Shown piece after piece: positions 1 through 5,785 of a stretch of 5,785 nucleotides of DNA. Each line of letters starts with the position of its first letter. The first letter of the stretch is position 1. The stretch is from an uncultured Porphyromonadaceae bacterium (GTDB taxonomy: Bacteria > Bacteroidota > Bacteroidia > Bacteroidales > Muribaculaceae): assembly GCA_900555915.1 (NCBI GenBank), contig USNC01000109.1, positions 1 through 5,785 on the forward strand. Reading direction: 5' to 3'. The notes under the pieces were generated by a model, which was given only the letters and a program-made list of their open reading frames with translations, did not search any database and was not told the DNA's origin. Both the position numbers and the translations under genes were made by a program.

Positions 1-40
1 CTCAGTGTCTCGTGGGCTCGGAGATGTGTATAAGAGACAG
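1..40 (+). other. Illumina Nextera read-2 adapter (sequencing artefact)
   Basis: Bases 7-40 match the Nextera i7-side adapter exactly, and 22-40 are the 19-bp Tn5 mosaic end (AGATGTGTATAAGAGACAG). Bases 1-6 would be the inner part of a sample index. This is untrimmed library DNA at a contig end, not part of the organism. It marks where rnpB is artificially cut, so anything annotated across it is spurious. Confidence 0.97.
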
Positions 41-322
41 GGTATAGCAAGTGTAACAGAAAATAACCGCCCCGCAGGGGTAAGGGTGAAAAGGCGGGGT
101 AAGAGCCCACCGGATGCCGTGGCGACACGGCATGCCGCACATCCTATGGGTTGCAAGGCCAAATACACCGGCAGCAAAGGATTGCTCGTCCATTGCCGGG
201 GGGTAGGCTGCTTGGCGTGAGCCAGAGCCGTCTGGCAACAGGCGGTCAAGATAAATGACAGACAGGAGTCTTATTCCATTGGAAAAAGGCTCCTACATAA
301 CCCGGCTTATATCTCTTCTGCC
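41..322 (+). ncRNA. rnpB: RNase P RNA, 5'-truncated by adapter junction
   Basis: This is the catalytic RNA of RNase P, which removes the 5' leader from pre-tRNAs together with the RnpA protein. Conserved blocks of the bacterial type A RNA appear in the right order: GTGTAACAGAAAATAACCGCC (51-71, split here as the CR-II block followed by the P10 strand), GGTAAGGGTGAAAAGG (79-94), GGTAAGAGCCCACC (98-111), GCAAGGCCAAATA (153-165), GGTAGGCTGCTTG (202-214), AGATAAATGACAG (250-262) and ACATAACCCGGCTTAT (295-310), the 3' strand of P4. Visible helices include P12 (114-121 with 126-133, GCGA tetraloop), a P15-17 arm (168-173 with 194-199) and P19 (265-270 with 288-293). Compared with E. coli rnpB, roughly the first 110-120 nt are missing, including the 5' strands of P1 and P4. 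The 3' end is approximate: P1 should follow 310 directly. A terminator begins at 332. Confidence 0.93.
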
Positions 323-331
323 TTTTTCCGG

Positions 332-359
332 GGGCGGGCATGGCCCGTCCTCTTTTTTT
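332..359 (+). terminator. Intrinsic terminator of rnpB
   Basis: An 8-bp GC-rich stem (332-339 pairing with 343-350, one G-U wobble, 3-nt loop ATG at 340-342) is followed at once by a T-rich tract (351-359, TCTTTTTTT). It sits about 10-20 nt past the expected rnpB 3' end and 24 nt before the next start codon. This is a textbook rho-independent terminator on the + strand. Confidence 0.88.
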
Positions 360-383
360 ATTAACCTCCGCAAGATAATATAC

Positions 384-1778
384 ATGAAGACACAGCAAAA
401 GAAAGAAAGCCGGATAAGCCTCTGGGCCGACAAGATCAAGAACATCATCGACTACTGCATTTCGGGCGTCTGGTCCGACAACCGCAAGACTATGAAGGTC
501 AGAATCGTCAAGACTGTAAACCTCACCATACAGTCGTTTCTCAACCGCGACCTCCAGATAAAGTCGATGGCCATCACCTATCAGACCATCTTCGCCATGG
601 TGCCGGCGCTCGCACTGCTCCTCGCCATAAGCAAGGGATTCGGGTTTCAGGAAATTGTGCAGAACGAACTCTACACCTACTTTCCGTCGCAGAGCAAGGC
701 GCTTGGAGCGGCTCTCGGATTTGTAGACTCATATCTGGCGGAAGCATCATCGGGCATCCTGGTCGGAGTCGGCCTCATCGTGCTGCTCTGGACCCTTATC
801 TCCCTTCTGAGCAATATCGAGGACGCATTCAACAATATCTGGGACATAAGAAGCAACCGCAACATAATCCAGAAAGTAAGAGACTATATCGCCATTTTTC
901 TGCTCATACCGGTGCTGATGATCCTTAGTTCGGGCATATCCATATTCATGTCGAGCACCATCCTCGCCGTCGTGCCATTCGAATTTCTCTCCCCTTTTGT
1001 CAACACTCTTCTCGAACTGAGCCCCGTGGTGCTTTGCTGGGCGGCGTTCAGCCTTTGCTTCTGGCTGATTCCCAACACAAAAGTATCGTTCAAATACGCT
1101 GCCATATCGGGTCTGCTGTGCGCCCTCGCTTTTGAATTGCTGCAGGTGCTATTCCTGGGAGGCCAGATATATGTGTCGAAATACAATGCCATCTACGGCT
1201 CGTTCGCGTTTCTTCCCCTTCTTCTGATATGGCTCCAGATAAGCTGGCTGCTGCTGCTCTCGGGCTGCGGCCTCACCTACGCCTTGCAAAACATATTCTC
1301 ATACAATTTTTTCGACAATATCAGCAGCGTCTCGCAAGCCTACTACCGCAAGGTGCTCCTCGTGGTCACTGCCGTGATCTACCGTAGATTCCACCAGGGC
1401 ATGCCGGCTCCCACGCGCAACAGCCTCTCGATGACCTACGGACTCCCGATAAGCATGGTGAGCAGCATATCCGACAGGCTCATCAGAGCAGGACTCGTGC
1501 AGACCACCGGAGAGACCGGCGAGGAGCATGATCCCGGACTCGTGCCCACCACCGACACCGACCGGATTAGCGTGCGCGATGTAGTGGTCAGAGTGGAAAA
1601 CGAGGGCAAAGCCGAATTCATACCCGATTTCCGCACTACCTATTCGGACGCCCTCCGACAGATCGACGAAATGATGAACCGCATGTATGAGGCCTCGGGC
1701 GATATGCCCATACGCGACCTTGACATATATGTCGACCCCGAAAGCAGATATATACACCGTCCCGCTGCAGAATCTTGA
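384..1778 (+). CDS. YihY/BrkB-family inner-membrane protein with C-terminal winged-helix-like domain
   Basis: A 464-residue member of the YihY/virulence factor BrkB family, once misannotated as ribonuclease BN. Its molecular role is not established. The family signature is near the N-terminus (SMAITYQTIFAMVPALALLL, residues 61-80). About six hydrophobic segments follow, near 68-85, 124-143, 168-196, 205-229, 236-257 and 273-303, consistent with an integral inner-membrane protein. Residues about 320-464 are soluble; 333-372 (IYRRFHQGM... YGLPISMVSSISDRLIRAGLV) resemble a winged-helix fold, and the rest is acidic. I chose ATG 384 because the frame upstream to 255 runs through rnpB and its terminator; ATG 492 (residue 37) is a shorter alternative. 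There is no Shine-Dalgarno sequence and no recognisable promoter between the terminator and the start. The gene ends 207 nt before the next one and appears to be a separate transcription unit. The family call is firm; the DNA-binding idea is inference. Confidence 0.92.
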   Translation: MKTQQKKESRISLWADKIKNIIDYCISGVWSDNRKTMKVRIVKTVNLTIQSFLNRDLQIKSMAITYQTIFAMVPALALLLAISKGFGFQEIVQNELYTYFPSQSKALGAALGFVDSYLAEASSGILVGVGLIVLLWTLISLLSNIEDAFNNIWDIRSNRNIIQKVRDYIAIFLLIPVLMILSSGISIFMSSTILAVVPFEFLSPFVNTLLELSPVVLCWAAFSLCFWLIPNTKVSFKYAAISGLLCALAFELLQVLFLGGQIYVSKYNAIYGSFAFLPLLLIWLQISWLLLLSGCGLTYALQNIFSYNFFDNISSVSQAYYRKVLLVVTAVIYRRFHQGMPAPTRNSLSMTYGLPISMVSSISDRLIRAGLVQTTGETGEEHDPGLVPTTDTDRISVRDVVVRVENEGKAEFIPDFRTTYSDALRQIDEMMNRMYEASGDMPIRDLDIYVDPESRYIHRPAAES

Positions 1779-1782
1779 CCAA

Positions 1783-1827
1783 CTCGTCCTGCGCCGCGGC
1801 AGAAGCCGCCAAAGCCCCGCGGATGAG
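1783..1827 (+). other. GC-rich imperfect hairpin after the YihY-family gene
   Basis: The hairpin begins 5 nt after the TGA stop. CTCGTCC (1783-1789) pairs with GGATGAG (1821-1827, one G-U), then a bulged T, GCG (1791-1793) with CGC (1818-1820), an internal loop, and a GCGGC/GCCGC stem (1796-1800 with 1805-1809) closed by an AGAA loop. There is no T-tract on either side, so it is not a canonical intrinsic terminator. It may mark or protect the mRNA 3' end. Confidence 0.5.
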
Positions 1828-1848
1828 CCCTAATCGAGACGATTTATA

Positions 1849-1887
1849 TGTTGTGCAACACTTTTGAACACTTTTGACACTTTTTTA
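1849..1887 (+). repeat. Dyad and 10-bp-spaced direct repeats upstream of the operon promoter
   Basis: A 12-bp dyad (TGTTG, 1849-1853, and CAACA, 1856-1860, with a 2-nt spacer) runs into two copies of AACACTTTTGA (1857-1867 and 1867-1877) with a 10-nt period. A degenerate third copy, ACACTTTTTT, follows at 1877-1886. The cluster ends just before the -33 element at 1889. The phasing is close to one helical turn, which would suit a regulator site or intrinsically bent upstream DNA. The repeats are seen directly; the function is inferred. Confidence 0.5.
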
Positions 1888-1888
1888 T

Positions 1889-1919
1889 TTTGCAGACTTG
1901 TTAATTTTTGCTAAATTTG
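1889..1919 (+). promoter_or_regulatory. Bacteroidetes-type sigma-ABfr promoter of the alpha-glucan operon
   Basis: A -33 element TTTG (1889-1892) is separated by 19 nt from a -7 element TAAATTTG (1912-1919), an exact match to the Bacteroidetes consensus TTTG / TAnnTTTG at its preferred spacing. Transcription should start near 1924-1927, giving a leader of about 60 nt before ATG 1986. Because the -7 box lies inside the longer open frame that begins at 1908, it also fixes the downstream ATG as the start of the debranching enzyme. Confidence 0.88.
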
Positions 1920-1985
1920 CGTTTAAGGTGTCGGCGACGGCTACCGCTCCCTCCTAAACCATGGAATATCAACAAAACTATAAAT

Positions 1986-3947
1986 ATGAGTTACCTGAAA
2001 TTTGACAAGAATCTCATGATAAATCTGGAGCAGAGTCTACCCAAAGAGATGCTCCGGACCAACAAATCGGGAGCTTACCACTGCACTACGCTCGTGGGAT
2101 GCAACACCCGGAAGCAGCATGGACTGCTCGTGATTCCGATTCCGGAAATGGACGACAAGGCGCACGTGTTGCTGTCGAGTCTCGACGAGACAGTCATACA
2201 GCATGGCGCTCCCTTCAATCTCGGCATACATCAGTATGGTCATGACGTGTTTTCGCCCAACGGGCATAAATACATTCGCATGTTCGACTGCGAGACCGTG
2301 CCCACCGTCACCTACAGGGTAGGAGGTGTGATTCTCACAAAGCAGAAGACATTCATCAGCAATGAGAACCGCATCCTTATCAAATACACCCTTGTGGATG
2401 CCCACTCCGACACCACGCTGCAGTTCAGGCCTATGCTCGCCTTCCGCAACGCCAACGACCTCGTGCTCGAGAACGAAGCCATCAACAAGAACATACGCGA
2501 GGTGCCCAACGGCATTTCATCATGCCTCTACGCAGGCTACCCGGATCTGGTGATGCAGTTCAGCAAGTCAGTGAAATGGGTCAACGACGGCCATTGGTAC
2601 AACGGCATCGAATACTACAAAGACCGCGACCGCGGCATACCATATAAGGAAGACCTCTGGGTGCCCGGTTATTTCGAGATGCCTATAAAGAAGGGAGAGA
2701 GCATAATCTTCAGCGCCGGCACATCTGAGATCGAGCCAGACTGCCTTGTCGAGATGTATGAAAACGAGATTAAGTCGCGCACTCCGCGCACCAGTTTCTA
2801 CAACTGCCTCAAGAACTCGGCAAAGCAGTTCTATCTCACCAACAAGAACGGCAAATACATCATGGCCGGATTCCCCTGGTATAACGTACGCGCCCGCGAC
2901 GAACTCATCGCGATCCCCGGATGTACGCTCGCGATCAACCACACCGAGGATTATATCCAGATAATGGACTCTTTCCTGAAGGCTCTCGACACATATATCG
3001 AGACCGGAGAGAAAGACCGCACCATACATGAGATAGACCTGCCCGACATCCCGCTCTGGACCATCTGGGCCATTCAGCAGTACAGACGCAGCACCGACAC
3101 CCGCGCCTGCCGCGAACGCTACGGAGAGACCGTAAGGAAACTCGTGGAGGATATCCGCAACGAAAGAATCCGCAACCTGCATCTCAACCACAACGGCCTT
3201 CTCAGCAGCAACGGCACCGACACTCCGGTGACCTGGCTCTCAGCCTCCATCAACGGCCGGCCAATCATACCGCGTTCAGGCTATATCGTGGAGTTCAACG
3301 CTCTTTGGTACAATGCCGTACGCTTCCTCATCTCACTCTATGAAGGAGAAGCCGGAATGGAAGAATATCTCGGACAACTCAATGTCCTCGCAGATAAGAT
3401 CAAAGTGTCTTTCACCGAGACATTCCTCAACGACTACGGTTATCTATACGACTACGTCAACGGCACCTATGCCGATGTGGAGGTTCGTCCCAACATGGTG
3501 ATCGCCATAGGCCTTGAATATTCACCGCTCGACCGCCGTCAGCGCCGCAAGGTGCTCGACCTCGCCACCCGCGAACTGCTCACTCCCAAAGGACTGCGCT
3601 CTCTCAGCCCGAAAAGTTATGCCTACAGGCCAAACTACGTGGGCGGCCCGATCGAACGTGAATACGCTGTGCATCAGGGTCCGGTGCGTCCGTGGCTCTT
3701 CGGCTTCTATGCCGACGCCTACATAAAGGTGTTCGGAGTCAGCGGCCTCGGTTTCATCGAGCGCAAACTCATCGGATATGAAGACGACATGTCGGAAAAC
3801 TGCATCGGCTCGCTCAGCGAGATGTATGACGGCAATCCGCCATTCGCCGGACGAGGCGCCGTCTCGACGGCTAAGAATGTGGGCGAGATACTTCGCACCA
3901 TCAAGAATGTGAAAGAACTCAACAAATTACAGAACAACGATAACTAA
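1986..3947 (+). CDS. Glycogen debranching enzyme (amylo-alpha-1,6-glucosidase, GH133-type)
   Basis: A 653-residue protein of the bacterial/archaeal single-function debranching family, which hydrolyses alpha-1,6 branch points of glycogen or limit dextrins in the cytoplasm. The N-terminal beta-rich domain (about 20-245) carries the NTRKQHGLL signature (40-48). The C-terminal (alpha/alpha)6 catalytic domain (about 275-645) shows AGFPWYNVRARDE (294-306), PLWTIWAIQQY (356-366), PRSGYIVEFNALWYN (429-443), RPNM (501-504), HQGPVRPWLFGFY (563-575) and GSLSEMYDGNPPF (608-620). E612 is a plausible general base. The family's usual TWMD aspartate is Ser419 here (TWLSA), and the usual HQGTVWPW reads HQGPVRPW; see findings. 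There is no signal peptide and the length is normal. ATG 1986 was chosen because the promoter overlaps the upstream extension; there is no Shine-Dalgarno, and an A/T-rich leader precedes the ATG. It is the first gene of the operon, 6 nt before the glycosyltransferase. Confidence 0.93.
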   Translation: MSYLKFDKNLMINLEQSLPKEMLRTNKSGAYHCTTLVGCNTRKQHGLLVIPIPEMDDKAHVLLSSLDETVIQHGAPFNLGIHQYGHDVFSPNGHKYIRMFDCETVPTVTYRVGGVILTKQKTFISNENRILIKYTLVDAHSDTTLQFRPMLAFRNANDLVLENEAINKNIREVPNGISSCLYAGYPDLVMQFSKSVKWVNDGHWYNGIEYYKDRDRGIPYKEDLWVPGYFEMPIKKGESIIFSAGTSEIEPDCLVEMYENEIKSRTPRTSFYNCLKNSAKQFYLTNKNGKYIMAGFPWYNVRARDELIAIPGCTLAINHTEDYIQIMDSFLKALDTYIETGEKDRTIHEIDLPDIPLWTIWAIQQYRRSTDTRACRERYGETVRKLVEDIRNERIRNLHLNHNGLLSSNGTDTPVTWLSASINGRPIIPRSGYIVEFNALWYNAVRFLISLYEGEAGMEEYLGQLNVLADKIKVSFTETFLNDYGYLYDYVNGTYADVEVRPNMVIAIGLEYSPLDRRQRRKVLDLATRELLTPKGLRSLSPKSYAYRPNYVGGPIEREYAVHQGPVRPWLFGFYADAYIKVFGVSGLGFIERKLIGYEDDMSENCIGSLSEMYDGNPPFAGRGAVSTAKNVGEILRTIKNVKELNKLQNNDN

Positions 3948-3953
3948 CAAGAT

Positions 3954-5225
3954 ATGAAGGCATTAATGTTCGGATGGGAATTCCCTCCCCATATCCTTGG
4001 AGGTCTTGGCACTGCATCCTACGGATTGACAAAAGGGATGCATGCCTGCGGCGACATGGATATCACTTTCGTGATTCCGAAACCATGGGGCGACGAGGAA
4101 AAGGGATTCGCCCGCATCATCGGCGCCAACACCACTCCCGTGGCGTGGCGCGATGTGAACTGGGATTATGTAGAGAGCCGCATAGGCAAGGTGATGGATC
4201 CGCAACTGTACTACGACCTGCGCGACCATATCTATGCAGATTTCAACTACATGAAACTCAATGATCTCGGTTGCATAGAATTTTCAGGCCGCTATCCCGA
4301 CAATCTCATCGAGGAGATCAACAACTATTCCATTGTGGCGGGAGTGATAGCCCGCACAGTGGAGTGCGACATCATCCACGCCCACGACTGGCTGACATAT
4401 CCGGCCGGCATACACACGAAGAACGTGACCGGCAAGCCTCTCGTGATCCACGTCCACGCTACAGACTACGACCGCTCGCGCGGCAATGTCAACCCCACCG
4501 TGTTCGCAATAGAGAAAGACGGCATGGAGAATGCCGACCACATCATGTGTGTGTCTGAACTGACACGCCAGACCGTGATCCACAAATATGGCATCAACCC
4601 GGCCAAGGTATCTACCGTGCACAATGCCGTGATACCCCTGCCCCAGGATTACCTTGACCTGAAACGCCGCACTCCGGAAGGAGAGAGAGTGGTGACATTC
4701 CTCGGCCGAATCACTATGCAGAAAGGTCCGGAATATTTCGTCGAGGCTGCCGCGAAAGTGCTTCAGAAAGACAAGAACGTGAGGTTTGTCATGGCCGGAA
4801 GCGGCGACATGATGAACGACATGATCAAACTTGTGGCCAAGAGAGGCATTGCCGACAGGTTCCATTTCACCGGTTTCCTGCGGGGCAAGGAAGTGTATGA
4901 GATGCTCCGCGACTCGGACGTGTATATAATGCCTTCCGTGTCCGAACCGTTCGGCATCTCCCCGCTCGAGGCTATGGAGATGGGTGTGCCGAGCATCATC
5001 TCGAAGCAATCGGGCTGCGCCGAGATCCTCACCAATGTGATCAAGACCGACTACTGGGACATCGACGCGATGGCCGACGCCATCCACAGTATCCTCAACT
5101 ATCCCGCCATGTACCATACTCTCCGCGACAAAGGAATCGAGGAGATACACGGAATCACATGGGAGAAAGTCGGCAGAAAAGTGATCGGCATCTACAAAGA
5201 TGTGATCGCTGCGCGCAACCATTAA
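3954..5225 (+). CDS. GT4-type glycosyltransferase, glycogen-synthase-like
   Basis: A 423-residue GT-B glycosyltransferase that probably transfers glucose from a nucleotide sugar onto an alpha-glucan chain. The N-terminal domain opens with MKALMFGWEFPPHILGGLGT (1-20), with the glycine loop GGLG at 16-19; HAHDWLTYPAG (142-152) and HVHATDYDR (166-174) line the cleft. The C-terminal donor domain contains LGRITMQKG (250-258, with R252 and K257), AGSGDM (281-286), FTGFLRG (305-311) and the retaining-enzyme EX7E motif, E331 to E339 in EPFGISPLE. It is shorter than typical GlgA (about 480 residues), and the KxGGL lysine of GlgA is replaced (ILGGLG), so it fits the GT4 branch better than GT5. ATG 3954 lies 6 nt after the debranching enzyme stop, so the two genes are surely co-transcribed. 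No signal peptide. The donor (ADP- or UDP-glucose) cannot be read from the sequence; fold and retaining class are firm, and the glycogen role rests on context. Confidence 0.9.
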   Translation: MKALMFGWEFPPHILGGLGTASYGLTKGMHACGDMDITFVIPKPWGDEEKGFARIIGANTTPVAWRDVNWDYVESRIGKVMDPQLYYDLRDHIYADFNYMKLNDLGCIEFSGRYPDNLIEEINNYSIVAGVIARTVECDIIHAHDWLTYPAGIHTKNVTGKPLVIHVHATDYDRSRGNVNPTVFAIEKDGMENADHIMCVSELTRQTVIHKYGINPAKVSTVHNAVIPLPQDYLDLKRRTPEGERVVTFLGRITMQKGPEYFVEAAAKVLQKDKNVRFVMAGSGDMMNDMIKLVAKRGIADRFHFTGFLRGKEVYEMLRDSDVYIMPSVSEPFGISPLEAMEMGVPSIISKQSGCAEILTNVIKTDYWDIDAMADAIHSILNYPAMYHTLRDKGIEEIHGITWEKVGRKVIGIYKDVIAARNH

Positions 5226-5264
5226 AACAACAGTCTAAATTTCAAAATCCACATTCAAAAAATT

Positions 5265-5785
5265 ATGAAAAACGTTTGTTTTTATCTCAACATACACCAG
5301 CCCTACCGTCTGAAAAGATACCGTTTCTTCGACATAGGCAACGACCACTACTACTACGACGACTTCGCCGACGAAGACATCATCAGCAATGTAGCCGAAC
5401 GCAGTTATCTGCCCATGTGCAACACTCTGCTTGAGATGCAGAAGGAATACGGCCAGGACTTCAAGTGCGCCATATGCATATCAGGCACCGCCATCGAACA
5501 GCTTCAGCAGGCCGAGCCGGAAGTGATCGAACTGCTCCGCAAACTCGCCGACGCCGGCACTGTGGAGTTTATCGGCGGCACATTCGCCCACTCTCTCGCA
5601 GCCCTCGAGGATCCGGAAGAATTCATGAGGCAGGCCAAGTCCGAGCAGAAGACTATCAAGATGGTGTTTGGCCAGACTCCGAAAGTTTTCGCCAACACCG
5701 AACTCATCTTCGACGACGACATCGCCGCCCTCATACAGGCGATGGATTTCAAGGCTGCCCTGGTGCCCGGCGCAAAGCATATCCT
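5265..5785 (+). CDS. GH57 alpha-amylase/glucanotransferase, 3'-truncated by window end
   Basis: The first 173 codons of a glycoside hydrolase family 57 protein, the third gene of the operon, run off the window with no stop. The start MKNVCFYLNIHQPYRLKRYR (1-20) contains the family's first conserved region, HQP (11-13). FIGGTFAHSL (102-111, His109) fits the second region. NTELIFDDD (144-152) sits where the third region carries the catalytic nucleophile, making E146 the candidate. GH57 enzymes are retaining and act on alpha-1,4-glucans by hydrolysis or 4-alpha-glucanotransfer; which applies here cannot be told from this part. Bacteroidales relatives are about 460 residues, so well over half is missing, including the acid/base aspartate region. 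ATG 5265 lies 39 nt after the glycosyltransferase stop in an A-rich gap without Shine-Dalgarno. No signal peptide is visible, so a cytoplasmic role on stored or imported glucan is likely. Confidence 0.92.
   Translation, partial: MKNVCFYLNIHQPYRLKRYRFFDIGNDHYYYDDFADEDIISNVAERSYLPMCNTLLEMQKEYGQDFKCAICISGTAIEQLQQAEPEVIELLRKLADAGTVEFIGGTFAHSLAALEDPEEFMRQAKSEQKTIKMVFGQTPKVFANTELIFDDDIAALIQAMDFKAALVPGAKHI

Noticed and set aside
2..238. Short open frames on both strands over the first 240 bases
   Set aside because: They start or end inside the Nextera adapter and encode its hallmark peptides; the rest overlaps structured rnpB RNA.
255..383. N-terminal extension of the YihY-family protein from the ATG at 255
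   Set aside because: It would run through conserved rnpB sequence and its terminator, and adds no family-like residues before the usual start at 384.
1908..1985. N-terminal extension of the debranching enzyme from a TTG at 1908
   Set aside because: The promoter -7 box (1912-1919) and the likely transcription start lie inside it, and the encoded Arg/Pro-rich stretch does not match the family.
2568..3191. Antisense open frame (207 codons) opposite the debranching enzyme
   Set aside because: It has the same shadow character, no domain, and covers conserved catalytic motifs of the sense gene.
4284..5222. Long antisense open frame (312 codons) opposite the glycosyltransferase
   Set aside because: It is a codon-bias shadow: rich in His, Val and Asp, without recognisable domains, promoter or conserved start, and fully opposite a well-supported gene.
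5236..5243. TAAATTTC resembling a -7 element before the GH57 gene
   Set aside because: The last base differs from TAnnTTTG and there is no TTTG 19-20 nt upstream; co-transcription with the glycosyltransferase is simpler.

Overview
The window looks like a contig end from a gut-type Bacteroidota genome, most likely order Bacteroidales and perhaps Muribaculaceae. This is inferred from three things. The one clear promoter has the Bacteroidetes TTTG / TAnnTTTG architecture with a 19-nt spacer. None of the four genes has a Shine-Dalgarno sequence; their starts sit behind A-rich stretches. The debranching enzyme, glycosyltransferase and GH57 amylase follow each other in an order familiar from Bacteroides-type genomes. 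The species cannot be named from the sequence.

Layout. Bases 1-40 are not genomic: they are an Illumina Nextera read-2 adapter ending in the 19-bp transposon mosaic end. From 41 to about 322 lies the 3' two thirds of rnpB, the RNA of RNase P, with its 5' end lost at the adapter junction. An intrinsic terminator (332-359) follows. Next comes a six-helix YihY/BrkB-family membrane protein with a soluble C-terminal winged-helix-like tail (384-1778). The 207-nt intergenic region after it holds a GC-rich hairpin, a dyad, 10-bp-spaced direct repeats and a strong promoter (1889-1919).

That promoter drives an apparent operon of three cytoplasmic alpha-glucan genes, all on the + strand: a GH133-type glycogen debranching enzyme (1986-3947), a GT4-type glycogen-synthase-like glycosyltransferase (3954-5225, 6-nt gap) and a GH57 alpha-amylase or glucanotransferase that runs off the end of the window (5265 onward, 39-nt gap). 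None has a signal peptide, so together they probably build, trim and remodel an intracellular glycogen-like polymer. The glycosyltransferase would extend chains, GH57 would cleave or transfer alpha-1,4 segments, and the debranching enzyme would remove alpha-1,6 branches.

I see no mobile element, CRISPR array, tRNA, defence system or clearly new biological system. The points most worth checking are the adapter-truncated rnpB, active-site substitutions in the debranching enzyme, and the repeat and dyad cluster upstream of the operon promoter.
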